NCBI GenBank assembly: GCA_016711505.1
Contig: JADJSV010000001.1
Location: forward strand, 434,001 to 498,000
Origin: Bacteroidota bacterium
GTDB taxonomy: Bacteria; Bacteroidota; Bacteroidia; AKYH767-A; 2013-40CM-41-45
DNA: 64,000 nt
Reading direction: 5' to 3'
In this document: piece by piece, positions 26,849-37,128 of the stretch
Position numbering within the stretch: position 1 is the first letter of the stretch
Layout of the letters: the number at the start of each line of letters is the position of its first letter
The notes under the pieces: generated by a model
What the model saw: only the letters and a program-made list of their open reading frames with translations
Told to the model about the DNA's origin: nothing
The model's database searches: none
Position numbers and translations under genes: made by a program

Positions 26849-29359
26849 ATGCATAAGTATCTTTTGCTACTTGCCATTTTATTTTTTTCATATTCTTCGC
26901 AAGGAGAAACAGTTCCTAAAACATATCAGGCAACTGCAGCATCCGGAGAAATTAAGATCGACGGTGAGCAAAATGATGAAGCATGGAGTTCTGCAATTAT
27001 TGCCGGTGATTTCATACAACTCGAACCAGTGGAAGGAGCTCCGGTTACCCAGACAACAGAGGTTAAAGTAATTTATGACAATACTGCTGTCTACGTATTT
27101 GCTCAGATGCACGACTCGCACCCTGATAGTATCTTACATGAATTAGGAAACCGCGATGAAGGGCTCGATCTGAATGCAGACGGATTTCGGTTTGCTATCG
27201 ATCCATACAATAAACGTCAGAGTGGTTATGTTTTTGTTGTTACTGCCTCAGGTGTACAGACAGAATATCTGGATGATGATATTACTTTCGATGCTGTATG
27301 GCAAAGTGCTGTGAAGATCACTTCTACCGGTTGGACAGCAGAGATGAAAATTCCTTATTCTGCAATTCGTTTTCCGTCTACACAAAGTCAGACATGGGGA
27401 TTGCAATTTGCCAGATCGATCCGAAGAAATCGTGAATACGATCAGTGGACATTAACTCCGAAAGAGATCCAGAATAAAATGTTGTACTGGGGAACGATGA
27501 CGGGAATTCATGATATAAAGCCTCCGGTTCGATTAACACTGACTCCTTATTTTTCTGTCTATGCCGACAGAGCTCCCAGATTTGAAAATGGATTTCAGAC
27601 AGGTTACGACAATTCATTTGGATATGCCGGTGGTGCTGATCTGAAATATGGTATTGATGAAAGGTTTACTGTCGACATGACCTTACTTCCGGATTTCAGT
27701 CAGGTTCAAAGTGACAATAAGGTCAAAAATCTTTCCGCTTTTGAAACGATCTATGATGAAAAGAGGCCGTTCTTTAAGGAAGGAACTACTCTTTTTTCCA
27801 AAGGAAATTTATTCTATTCCAGAAGGATCGGTGAAACTCCCGGACTCTTTTATGATGTTCCATACTTACTCGAAGAAGGAGAAGTTCTTGAAAAGAATCC
27901 CGATAAGGCCCGGCTGGTCAATGCAACTAAATTATCAGGTAGAACTGATAAAGGATTGGGAATAGGTATTTTAAATGCTGTTACCGCAAACACTTATGCA
28001 CGCATAAAAAAGGCTGATGGAACCTATAGGGAGTTAATTACTGAACCGCTGACGAACTTTAATATTGTCGTTCTGGATCAGCAATTGAAGCATAATAGCA
28101 ATGTTTCATTGATAAATACAAATGTAACCAGAGAGGGAAAAGCAAGAGATGGAAATGTTACAGCATTGCGGGGAGCTTTTCAGGACAAGAAAAATACTTT
28201 TCAGATCTCGGGAGCAGGAAACCTGACTCATATTACTCAATGGTCACAGACTAAAAATGTGAAAGACGGGTATCTATATTTTGTTGGTTTCGATAAGATC
28301 AAAGGCGTTTCTCAATACGGTATTTCTTATGAGGGAGCCAATAAGAATTTTGACAAAAATGATCTGGGCTATAATTTTTATAGTGATTATACTTCATTGA
28401 ATGCCTACTGGACAGTTCAGGCTTTTAATCCATTCTGGAAATATTTTAAGCAAGGCAACATTACACCTTTCATCAATCGAAGCGGACGTTTGAGTTTAAA
28501 TAACAAGATGACCGACATAACTCTTGGAATGAATTTCTTCTTACTCTTCAATAATAACTGGTCTATCTATAGTGAATTTGGTACTGCCCTGGCTGATGCA
28601 TTTGACTATTATGAGCCACGGGTTGAGGGTCGTTTTTGCAGAGTACCCGGATCACATTATGGAAGTATAAACTGGACTACCAACTACAATAAAAAACTTG
28701 CATTTGATTTTGGTGGCAGATTTAATTTCATTGATGAATGGAATTACGCTTCTGCAGGATATTATGTTAACCCAATTATCCGGGTGAGTGATAAAATGTC
28801 TATCCGTATAGAACATTATCTCGATGTTTATGAAAACGACAGAGGCTTCATCGATTACAACACTGATGAAAACAGTATCTTCTATGGTGGTCGTGATATC
28901 ATTACCATCACGAATGCAATTACAAGTCGATACTTGTTCAAGAATGATATGAGCCTTTCACTAACCGGCCGTCACTACTGGTCAGAAGGAAAGTATAAAG
29001 ATTACTTTCAGTTAATGGGCGATGGCGAACTAATTCCAAGAGAACATAATGAGCTGACAGACTATGATTTTAACAGCAATTACTTTACTGTAGATGTCGT
29101 GTATAACTGGCAATTTGCTCCGGGCAGTTCTTTCATTGCAACATTTAAAAACATCATCCTGCTCGATGACAATCAGACACATTATGATTACTTCCGGAAC
29201 TTCAACAGAACGCTTTCCTCTCCACAAACAAATTCTATTTCGTTGAAGTTTTTGTACTATCTGGATTATCAGTATTTTGTTAAAAATAAGTTCAAGGTTC
29301 AAAGTTCAAGGTTCAAAGTTGGCTTCGTAGCAACCTACGAAGCCAACTTTAAACCTTGA
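26849..29359 (+). CDS. outer-membrane protein with CBM9-like domain and DUF5916 barrel
   Basis: After a signal peptide (about residues 1-18), residues 25-200 form a CBM9/DOMON-like beta-sandwich with the phrases IKIDGEQNDEAWSSA, VIYDNTAVYVFAQMHDS, FRFAIDPYNKRQSGYVF and WTAEMKIPYSAIRFP. The remaining 600 residues are DUF5916, beta-rich with alternating aromatic residues (YGIDERFTVDMTLLPDFSQVQSD, KRPFFKEG) as in outer-membrane barrels. Function of this common Bacteroidota family is unknown; carbohydrate binding is only suggested by the N-terminal fold. The last 23 codons lie inside a 42-bp-arm inverted repeat, so the natural C-terminus may have been rewritten by that element. Confidence 0.85.
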   Translation: MHKYLLLLAILFFSYSSQGETVPKTYQATAASGEIKIDGEQNDEAWSSAIIAGDFIQLEPVEGAPVTQTTEVKVIYDNTAVYVFAQMHDSHPDSILHELGNRDEGLDLNADGFRFAIDPYNKRQSGYVFVVTASGVQTEYLDDDITFDAVWQSAVKITSTGWTAEMKIPYSAIRFPSTQSQTWGLQFARSIRRNREYDQWTLTPKEIQNKMLYWGTMTGIHDIKPPVRLTLTPYFSVYADRAPRFENGFQTGYDNSFGYAGGADLKYGIDERFTVDMTLLPDFSQVQSDNKVKNLSAFETIYDEKRPFFKEGTTLFSKGNLFYSRRIGETPGLFYDVPYLLEEGEVLEKNPDKARLVNATKLSGRTDKGLGIGILNAVTANTYARIKKADGTYRELITEPLTNFNIVVLDQQLKHNSNVSLINTNVTREGKARDGNVTALRGAFQDKKNTFQISGAGNLTHITQWSQTKNVKDGYLYFVGFDKIKGVSQYGISYEGANKNFDKNDLGYNFYSDYTSLNAYWTVQAFNPFWKYFKQGNITPFINRSGRLSLNNKMTDITLGMNFFLLFNNNWSIYSEFGTALADAFDYYEPRVEGRFCRVPGSHYGSINWTTNYNKKLAFDFGGRFNFIDEWNYASAGYYVNPIIRVSDKMSIRIEHYLDVYENDRGFIDYNTDENSIFYGGRDIITITNAITSRYLFKNDMSLSLTGRHYWSEGKYKDYFQLMGDGELIPREHNELTDYDFNSNYFTVDVVYNWQFAPGSSFIATFKNIILLDDNQTHYDYFRNFNRTLSSPQTNSISLKFLYYLDYQYFVKNKFKVQSSRFKVGFVATYEANFKP

Positions 29360-29376
29360 ACTTTGAACCTTGAACT
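29289..29376. repeat. heptamer-repeat hairpin overlapping a gene end
   Basis: Arms 29289-29330 and 29335-29376 match at 41 of 42 positions around a CAAC loop. The outer part of each arm is four TTCAAGG/TTCAAAG heptamers; the inner part is a unique GTTGGCTTCGTAG. The stop codon of the upstream gene is inside the right arm. It would act as a very strong stem in the transcript before mgtE, but no T run follows on the plus strand. Confidence 0.92.
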
Positions 29377-29437
29377 AATTAAAATTGCTACCTTCGCGAC
29401 GACAAATAAATTTTAACTTTCAAATGGACGATCATCC

Positions 29438-30817
29438 ATGGTTACCGCTGAAGAGAAAGAATTGCTGGCTGAAAGGCTGGTTTCGGGCAATTTATATAAG
29501 CTGAAGCATTTAAGTGCCATGGTTCAGCCTGAGGAATTGGCTGAACTGATCAATGATTCCAAAGAAATAGATTTTATTAAAATTTTTCAGGTTCTGGATG
29601 CCGAAAAGGCCATCAAGACCTTTGAGAACCTTGACTTCGACAAACAAATGGAGCTCCTACGCTCCTATTCTGTTGAGCAAGTCGCAGCTACGTTAAATCA
29701 GATCAGTCCTGATGACCGGACAGCACTCTTCGAAAAACTTCCCGAAGAAACCTTGCAGCATTATCTGTCGCTTCTGACAGACGAAGAGCGCAAGACAACA
29801 AAAGCACTTTTACTTTATCCGGAAGACAGTATCGGGCGTCTGATGACTCCTGATTTCATTTCTGTGAAAGAAGACTGGACTGTTCAACAAGTGCTCGATT
29901 ATATCCGCAAAAATGGAAACGACAGCGAGACGATCAGTAATATTTATGTGACCGATGCAAAAGGTTTTCTGATCGATGATATAAAAGTCCGTGATTTTTT
30001 ACTTGCACCACTCGACAAAAAAGTCAGCGATCTGATGGACCGCCAGTATGTAAATCTGAATGCCCGCGACGATCAGGAGGTTGCCATTGATATATTCAAG
30101 CAAACAAATAGAATGGCTTTGCCCGTGACAGATTTCAACGGCTTGCTGATTGGAATAATTACGATCGATGACGTTGTCGATGTCATTGAAGAAGAAGATA
30201 CAGAAGATATCCAGAAGTTCGGAGGTACAGAAGCTCTCGATGAACCTTATCTGAAAGTTTCGCTACCAAAAATGATCCGCAAAAGAGCAGGCTGGTTAGT
30301 TGTTCTCTTCTTTGGAGAAATGCTCACTGCAAGTGCAATGGGCTTCTTTAATGATGAATTGAATAAAGCAGTTGTACTTACTCTCTTTGTACCATTGATC
30401 ATTTCCAGTGGCGGTAATAGCGGTTCACAGGCTGCAACACTTATCATTCGCGCAATGGCATTGGGAGAAGTTACCTGGCTAAACTGGTGGCAGGTCATTC
30501 GCCGGGAAGTGATGTCAGGATTAGCACTTGGTTCTATTCTGGCTGTGATCGGTTTCCTTCGGATTTCTATCTGGTCCACATTCACTGATATATACGGCCC
30601 CTACTGGTTTCTGATCGGACTTACCGTTTCATTTACATTGATCGGAGTTGTTCTCTGGGGAACATTAGCCGGCTCCATGATCCCAATGCTTTTGAAAAAA
30701 CTCGGAAGAGATCCTGCTGTTTCTTCTGCACCATTCATCGCAACGTTAGTCGATGTAACGGGGTTGATACTTTATTTTTCGCTGGCGTATTTGTTGTTGA
30801 AAGGGACTTTGCTATAG
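29438..30817 (+). CDS. mgtE: magnesium transporter MgtE
   Basis: MgtE is a Mg2+ channel gated by cytoplasmic Mg2+ sensing. The N-terminal superhelical domain (about 10-130, with LLTDEERKTTKALLLYPEDSIGRLMTPDF in its final part, shown here only as a region) is followed by two CBS domains (about 135-255) and five transmembrane helices. The pore-region phrase SGGNSGSQAATLIIRA is present, as is GGTEALDEPY of the plug-helix region. The length (459) is standard. An ATG at 29424 is out of frame; 29438 is the only good start. No transport partner is adjacent. Confidence 0.95.
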   Translation: MVTAEEKELLAERLVSGNLYKLKHLSAMVQPEELAELINDSKEIDFIKIFQVLDAEKAIKTFENLDFDKQMELLRSYSVEQVAATLNQISPDDRTALFEKLPEETLQHYLSLLTDEERKTTKALLLYPEDSIGRLMTPDFISVKEDWTVQQVLDYIRKNGNDSETISNIYVTDAKGFLIDDIKVRDFLLAPLDKKVSDLMDRQYVNLNARDDQEVAIDIFKQTNRMALPVTDFNGLLIGIITIDDVVDVIEEEDTEDIQKFGGTEALDEPYLKVSLPKMIRKRAGWLVVLFFGEMLTASAMGFFNDELNKAVVLTLFVPLIISSGGNSGSQAATLIIRAMALGEVTWLNWWQVIRREVMSGLALGSILAVIGFLRISIWSTFTDIYGPYWFLIGLTVSFTLIGVVLWGTLAGSMIPMLLKKLGRDPAVSSAPFIATLVDVTGLILYFSLAYLLLKGTLL

Positions 30818-30957
30818 GTTTAGCAGAAAAAAAAACACCTAGGACACAAGTTCACAAAGACCATGGAATTTTATGTCAATTTTCGACGAATTCATTTACG
30901 AAATACGTTTTAAGATCTAAAAATATTCCGTGCACTTTTGTGAATGAAGGGTTAAAA

Positions 30958-31811
<854 letters not shown>

Positions 31812-31864
31812 CTTGGGCCACTTGTGTTGTATTTTGTGTATTTGCTAAACAACTTGAACTTGAA

Positions 31865-32632
31865 CTATTTCAAAACCACCCCACTCATCTCCAACTTCAC
31901 CTCAGCCATCACCGGGTCATTCAGAAATACATTGATCGTGCGACTGTCTTTTCCTTCTTTTCCGAAAGAATCAAATTCAACATGTACAATTCCGGTTTCG
32001 CCGGGTGCAATTTCGCTTTTCGTAGCACTTGCTTTGATACAACCACATGTGGATTTAACTTTACGGATGATGAGCGGCTTTACTCCATCATTTGAAATCA
32101 GGAAATCGTGATTCGATTTTTGTCCGGCTGTGATTGAACCATAGGAAAAAATGGTTTCGGGAATTCTTGCTTTTGGTAAAAGTGAATCTGTAGGAGAAAA
32201 ATATTCCTGAATAGTTGCACTTACATTGATATTCTTTTGCGGCTGATCGGTATCGTTGGTATTGATCAGAATTCTGTCTAAGATAAATCCGTAGTCGTCG
32301 CGTTTTGCAAAATTGTAGCTTATAATTATTGTCCCCGATTCTTCAGGCGCCAGTTTGTTTTTACTTATTGTAACTGCAGAATAATTATTCTTACCATGAA
32401 CATCGAGAGTCATTGGAACTTTTCCGGTATTGAGAATGCGGATCGTATCTTGCCGGCTTTCATTGGTCAGTACTTTTCCAAAATTAATTGTCGATTGAGA
32501 TAATCTCAGGTTACCAATCTTTTTTGCATACTGATCGTTGATCGTTGGCGGTGCACTGATGGTTTGAGCAAAACCAAGATCGCATACAAAAATTGAAAGT
32601 AGTACAACGAAGAATATTTTTCTTTTGATCAT
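31865..32632 (-). CDS. DUF1573 (ASH-like) exported protein
   Basis: A signal peptide ending near DLGFAQ is followed by two tandem immunoglobulin-like modules (about 45-140 and 160-255). Each has the DUF1573 pattern: a strand ending in FGKVL or YGSI, then RQDTIRILNTGKVPM or NHDFLISNDGVKPL, and a CGC-containing strand (STCGCIKASA) in the second. The domain is related to ASH/HYDIN and is usually periplasmic; its function is unknown. The stop of the Mur ligase gene overlaps the ATG by four bases, so the two are co-transcribed with the ligase first. Confidence 0.87.
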   Translation of the reverse strand: MIKRKIFFVVLLSIFVCDLGFAQTISAPPTINDQYAKKIGNLRLSQSTINFGKVLTNESRQDTIRILNTGKVPMTLDVHGKNNYSAVTISKNKLAPEESGTIIISYNFAKRDDYGFILDRILINTNDTDQPQKNINVSATIQEYFSPTDSLLPKARIPETIFSYGSITAGQKSNHDFLISNDGVKPLIIRKVKSTCGCIKASATKSEIAPGETGIVHVEFDSFGKEGKDSRTINVFLNDPVMAEVKLEMSGVVLK

Positions 32633-34011
32633 AAATGAACTTCCTGGTTTGATTGAATTAATTGCGCTGTAAGATTTTCCAGATTCATTCCATCAAATGT
32701 TCCTGAGCTCATCATCAGGAAAACTGATTTGCCTTTTGAATATGTCTGAATATCTTTCTGCAAGATAGCAGAATCTGTGTAAACTTTAATATCAGGATTC
32801 GAAAAAGCTTTTTTTACCATTTCAGGGGTAATTTCCTTCAGTTTTTTATGTGCTATCGTCTGCGGATTGAAATAAACGATCTTCACATCGGCATCGTCCA
32901 TACTGCCTGAATATTGCGCAAGAAAATCTTCGTTCAACGAACTGAACGTATGTAATTCCATGCAGGCTATCAGTTTTCTTTCAGGAAATTGTGAACGTAC
33001 TGCATGTGTAGTTGCTTTTAATTTAGATGGCGAATGCGCGAAGTCTTTGTACACTGCAACATTCTCATTTCTTCCAAGCAATTCAAGTCTGCGGGCAGCA
33101 CCTTTAAAATCTGCTATTGCATTGTAAAATGTTTTTTTGTCGATGCCGATCTGTTCGCATACATTCCTGGCGCCTTCCAGATTCTGCAGATTATGTTCAC
33201 CGAAAACTGAAATAGCAATTTTTCCTGAGTCTGTGAGCAGATAAGTTATACCATTCACAATTTCATGCGGAGGAATTGAATACGGAATTTTCTTCGCATG
33301 AACAGAACCTGATTCTGCAACTTTTTTTACTTCGCTATCATTGTTGCAATAGATCAACTTTCCGTTTGCAGGAATCTGATCAGCAAAGATCCGGAATTGT
33401 TCAACGTACATATCGTAAGTTGGAAAAACGTTGATGTGATCCCAGGCAATTCCGCTTATCAATCCGATCTCTGCTTTGTACAAATGAAATTTCGGTCTGC
33501 GATCGACCGGTGAAGAAAGATATTCATCGCCTTCCAATATAATAAGCGGCGCATTACTCAATCGAACCATCGTATCAAATCCTTCCAGCTTTGCTCCTAC
33601 CATGTAATCGAAATCTTTGTTCAACGACTTTAATACATGCAGGATCATTGCAGTGATGGTCGTCTTGCCGTGCGAACCGCCTATTACTACTCTGGTTTTG
33701 TCTTTCGAATGCTCGTATAAATATTCAGGATAAGAATAAACGGGCAGTCCGATCTGCTGAGCTTTCAGCAACTCCGGATTATCGGCACGAGCATGCATAC
33801 CTAAGATCACGCCATCAAGTTCATTAGAAATTTTTTCCGGAAACCAGCCGATGCTTTGTGGTAAAATTCCGGCAGCAGACAACCTGCTTTTCGATGGCTC
33901 ATTGATCTCATCATCAGATCCACTAACCTGAAATCCCTTTTGATGTAAAGCCAGCGCCAGATTGTGCATAGCAGCACCACCAATGGCTATGAAATGAATA
34001 CGTTTTGACAT
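32629..34011 (-). CDS. mpl: Mur ligase, Mpl/MurC-like (UDP-MurNAc:peptide ligase)
   Basis: Mur ligases join UDP-MurNAc to amino acids or peptides with ATP; Mpl recycles the murein tripeptide. The three domains are visible: an N-terminal UDP-binding part (HFIAIGGAAMHNLALALH), the ATP loop GGSHGKTTITAM near residue 112, and a C-terminal domain with YKDFAHSPSKLKAT. The central EGDEYLSS and GIAWDHINVFPT stretches fit Mpl better than MurC, as does the length of 460. The choice of Mpl over MurC is by resemblance to Bacteroidota Mpl-type proteins and is not certain. The DUF1573 gene overlaps its stop codon. Confidence 0.78.
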   Translation of the reverse strand: MSKRIHFIAIGGAAMHNLALALHQKGFQVSGSDDEINEPSKSRLSAAGILPQSIGWFPEKISNELDGVILGMHARADNPELLKAQQIGLPVYSYPEYLYEHSKDKTRVVIGGSHGKTTITAMILHVLKSLNKDFDYMVGAKLEGFDTMVRLSNAPLIILEGDEYLSSPVDRRPKFHLYKAEIGLISGIAWDHINVFPTYDMYVEQFRIFADQIPANGKLIYCNNDSEVKKVAESGSVHAKKIPYSIPPHEIVNGITYLLTDSGKIAISVFGEHNLQNLEGARNVCEQIGIDKKTFYNAIADFKGAARRLELLGRNENVAVYKDFAHSPSKLKATTHAVRSQFPERKLIACMELHTFSSLNEDFLAQYSGSMDDADVKIVYFNPQTIAHKKLKEITPEMVKKAFSNPDIKVYTDSAILQKDIQTYSKGKSVFLMMSSGTFDGMNLENLTAQLIQSNQEVHL

Positions 34012-34097
34012 TCAATAAAGGTAGAGATTGTGGAGGTTTTTAGGGACTTTGTTATTGGAGGGATTTGCACAGGTTACTAACAGGAGAAAGGTTCGGT

Positions 34098-34157
34098 AGG
34101 TTAACAGGTTTGCAGGTTGGTGGTTAACCTGCAAACCTGCAACCTTTAACCTGTAAC
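34098..34157. repeat. heptamer-repeat hairpin (CAGGTTT/AACCTGC type)
   Basis: Left arm 34098-34118 and right arm 34126-34157 share a 14-bp perfect core (CAGGTTTGCAGGTT) and further heptamers AACCTGC, AAACCTG, CAACCTT, TAACCTG. It sits in the divergent region between the Mur ligase and the MBL gene, so it is not simply a gene-end terminator; it lies some 25 bp upstream of the candidate promoter for the MBL gene. Confidence 0.8.
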
Positions 34158-34183
34158 GTCCTTTCTAAATCCGATATAATTTC

Positions 34184-34191
34184 TACTTTTG
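34184..34191 (+). promoter_or_regulatory. possible -7 box upstream of the MBL hydrolase gene
   Basis: TACTTTTG matches TAnnTTTG and lies 20 bp before the ATG at 34211. No clear -33 TTG is seen at the expected distance. Confidence 0.45.
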
Positions 34192-34210
34192 AATCTCCAA
34201 AATAAATGAA

Positions 34211-35050
34211 ATGAACTTATTCACGATTAACACCGGCTTCTTCAAACTCGATGGCGGCGCTATGTTTGGCGTTGTCCCTAAATCGATGTGGAAAAAGATC
34301 AATCCGCCGGATGAAAATAATATGTGCAACTGGGCAATGCGGTGCCTGCTTGTTGAAGATGGCGACCGGCTTATCCTTATTGATAATGGAATTGGGAATA
34401 AGCAGGACGATAAATTTTTTGGTTACTATTTTTTGAATGGTGATGATACGCTATCAAAATCACTTGCCACTCTTGGTTTTCATGAAGATGATATTACAGA
34501 TATGTTTCTGACGCATTTGCATTTTGATCATTGCGGCGGAAGTATCAAATGGAATTCAGCAAAAGATAAACTTGAACCTGCCTTTAAGAATGCAACTTAC
34601 TGGAGCAATGAGAAGCATTGGGAATGGGCAACAAAACCAAATCCACGGGAGAAAGCGAGTTTTCTGAAAGAGAATATTTTACCGATCCAGGAATCCGGTC
34701 AGTTGAAGTTTATCAACGATGGCGACAAATTGACCGACAATTTTAAGGTTCGAACAGTCAGCGGACATACTGAATCGATGATGCTACCGATCATTGATTA
34801 CAAAGGAAAAAAAATTGCGTATTGCGCTGACCTCATTCCTTCTGCCGGCCATACTCCGGTTCCCTATGTGATGGCGTATGATACAAGACCATTGCTTTCA
34901 TTGCAGGAGAAAACAGATTTTTTGAATGATGCAGTTAAAGAAAATTACGTTTTGTTTTTTGAACATGATCCGGTCAACGAATGTGGAATTATGGAAATGA
35001 CAGAGCGTGGACCAAAGCTTAAGGAAACTTTACCGCTTTCGGGTATTTAG
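34211..35050 (+). CDS. MBL-fold metallo-hydrolase (lactonase-like subgroup)
   Basis: The zinc motif HLHFDHCGG is at about residue 97-105, with the second histidine in RTVSGHTESM, an Asp in KIAYCADLIPS and a late HDP stretch. The layout (LILIDNGIG early, no insert) resembles N-acyl homoserine lactonase-like and related MBL hydrolases, but AHL cleavage is not proven. The size of 279 residues is normal. Its last 32 bp overlap the end of comEC on the opposite strand. Confidence 0.88.
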   Translation: MNLFTINTGFFKLDGGAMFGVVPKSMWKKINPPDENNMCNWAMRCLLVEDGDRLILIDNGIGNKQDDKFFGYYFLNGDDTLSKSLATLGFHEDDITDMFLTHLHFDHCGGSIKWNSAKDKLEPAFKNATYWSNEKHWEWATKPNPREKASFLKENILPIQESGQLKFINDGDKLTDNFKVRTVSGHTESMMLPIIDYKGKKIAYCADLIPSAGHTPVPYVMAYDTRPLLSLQEKTDFLNDAVKENYVLFFEHDPVNECGIMEMTERGPKLKETLPLSGI

Positions 35051-36911
35051 TTTTCTTCTTGTAGTTTGAATTTACAAGCATGGAAGTCTTTCCTGAAACA
35101 AGATACTTATCGAAAACAAGATTTGAAGAATCGCTCAGATCGAACTCGATGCGGTTCTTTCTGTTCAATTTATAGTATGCATGCATTTCATCTGAAAATT
35201 TTCTTGCTCTTAAAGAATCACCCGGATAAAAATACAAGGCTGTACTCTGCCCATTTATTATTTCATATACCGGCTCTTTGAATGATTTGTACTCTATGAT
35301 TTCTTGTCGTTTACTATTTTCAATTGAAGTTATTGTTTTTGAAATAAGGAATAACATAAAAAATAGTAGTGAAATTCTTAACTTCTGTATGGACTTCTCA
35401 TAAAAATAAAAGATCATGAACAGAATGATCAGATCCAGTAAAACCATTTCAGCAAAACTCAGATAAAGATCTTCAGTTACAGCAAACGGAAGATCCTTGA
35501 TTTCTATAGCAAGGAAATTCAGAAATTGAATTATTTTATTCAGACAAAAGCCAAGTTTTACCAGCAGCCATTCAAAGGGAGCAATGAAAAATAAAGCAAG
35601 TCCACCGAAAATAGCTATTGTCGAAACCGGAATAATAAGCAGGTTAGCCGGGATAAAATAATTGGGAAACTGATGAAAATAGTAAAGACTGATCGGGAAA
35701 GTTGCAAGTTGAGCTGCTATGGAAACAGCTATTAATGACCAGATGCTTGACAAGAACTTGTTACGGATATAAAACCAGTGATTGATCGAAGGATAAATAA
35801 AAGCAATGCCTGCAACAGCAAAATAACTGAGCTGGAAACCCGGTTCAAACAGAATCAAGGGATCGAATGCAACGCAGATGACGAGAATCGAAGCAGCCAG
35901 AGTATTGTAGATATTTGAATTCCTGTTGATGGACTTGCCGATTAGAATAAATGTAAACATCATCGCTGAACGTATCACTGAGGGTGACATGCCGGTCAGG
36001 ATGGCATAGAACCAGATGATCAATACCATTGAAATTAAACGCACCAGCCACCAGACTTTTTTATTTTCCATCTTCCTGAACAGAAATGCCAGAGCAGCAA
36101 AAACGATTCCGACATGCATTCCACTCACGGAAAGGATGTGCAATGTGCCTGAAGCAGAAAATGCCGCCATGATCTCCTTATTGATCTCGTCATCATATCC
36201 AAGTACCAATGCAGATAGCACTGCATACTCTTGTCCGTATATTCCTGCTTTGTGAAAACTGCTCAACAATTGATCACGCAGTGATTTACTTGAATTGAGT
36301 AATGAGAAAGAATGATTCTTTGAAAGAATTTTCCAATCGCTTTTAGTCAACCTGCATTGATAAGAGATGCGTTTTATAGCTGCATACTTCTTGAAATTAA
36401 ACTGTCCGGGATTTAAAGGTTCTTCGATTTCTTTGATCTTATTCGGCATTAAAATCAGATCGCCCACATTTACTTCAGGTGAAATCGAATCGTAATAATA
36501 AAAGTATGCTTTGAAATTGGCAGGGAACCATTCTAAACTATCGCAATAGGCAGTAATCATTATTTCTGCGCGCTGCATTTTACCTGCAAGGACAGGAATA
36601 GAGATAATCTTCCCGATGACATACTTCGATTCCGCTTTGAAATCATTTTTAACTGAACATGAATCGGATTTCAAAGAATTGAGAATCCAACCAACACAGA
36701 AAAAACCTGTTAATAATAGTACAGGATTGATAAACCTGAATTTATATTGATTTTTGTATTGCGTCCGGATCCAGATCTGAAAAATTATCAAAACCGCTAC
36801 AAGCAATGATATAAAAAATGATTTACTGCCAATATTCTGAAATGAAAGCACAACACCTGCGATAAATGCCGGTAAGACACGGATGAAAGGTGCACTGGAG
36901 AAAATGTTCAC
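35019..36911 (-). CDS. ComEC/Rec2 family DNA-uptake channel protein, without C-terminal MBL domain
   Basis: ComEC is the proposed inner-membrane channel for DNA uptake. The N-terminal DUF4131 part (helices, then an OB-like region near 90-180) precedes the competence domain with the signature SASGTLHILSVSGMHVGIVFA and about eight helices. The metallo-beta-lactamase domain found at the C-terminus of many ComEC proteins is absent; instead some 100 residues follow the last helix. A GTG at 36911 is the start. Shorter forms like this are common in Bacteroidota. Whether the cell is competent cannot be told. Confidence 0.88.
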   Translation of the reverse strand: MNIFSSAPFIRVLPAFIAGVVLSFQNIGSKSFFISLLVAVLIIFQIWIRTQYKNQYKFRFINPVLLLTGFFCVGWILNSLKSDSCSVKNDFKAESKYVIGKIISIPVLAGKMQRAEIMITAYCDSLEWFPANFKAYFYYYDSISPEVNVGDLILMPNKIKEIEEPLNPGQFNFKKYAAIKRISYQCRLTKSDWKILSKNHSFSLLNSSKSLRDQLLSSFHKAGIYGQEYAVLSALVLGYDDEINKEIMAAFSASGTLHILSVSGMHVGIVFAALAFLFRKMENKKVWWLVRLISMVLIIWFYAILTGMSPSVIRSAMMFTFILIGKSINRNSNIYNTLAASILVICVAFDPLILFEPGFQLSYFAVAGIAFIYPSINHWFYIRNKFLSSIWSLIAVSIAAQLATFPISLYYFHQFPNYFIPANLLIIPVSTIAIFGGLALFFIAPFEWLLVKLGFCLNKIIQFLNFLAIEIKDLPFAVTEDLYLSFAEMVLLDLIILFMIFYFYEKSIQKLRISLLFFMLFLISKTITSIENSKRQEIIEYKSFKEPVYEIINGQSTALYFYPGDSLRARKFSDEMHAYYKLNRKNRIEFDLSDSSNLVFDKYLVSGKTSMLVNSNYKKKTKYPKAVKFP

Positions 36912-36997
36912 CAGGCAAAAGTAAACTACATTTTTATGCGAAAAATAAAAAGGAATAACATCCCGCTTTTATGCGACTTATTTTAGTGAAGTCATAA

Positions 36998-37062
36998 GAA
37001 AAAAGCCAAAATCTAAAAGCTAAAATCAAAAAAGAAAAAAGAAAAAAGAAAAAAGAAAAAAA
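36998..37062. repeat. A-rich 7-bp-period repeat
   Basis: The stretch reads as heptamers AAAAAAG, CCAAAAT, CTAAAAG, CTAAAAT, CAAAAAA and then four GAAAAAA units. It has the same period as the hairpin-forming tracts but only one arm. It lies 67 bp past the lpxB stop codon (minus strand), upstream of comEC. Confidence 0.75.
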
Positions 37063-37128
37063 TTAAGGAACGAGGGGGCGAGATCTATTTGTAATTTTCA
37101 AATTCAAATTGAAATTGTTGATTAATTA

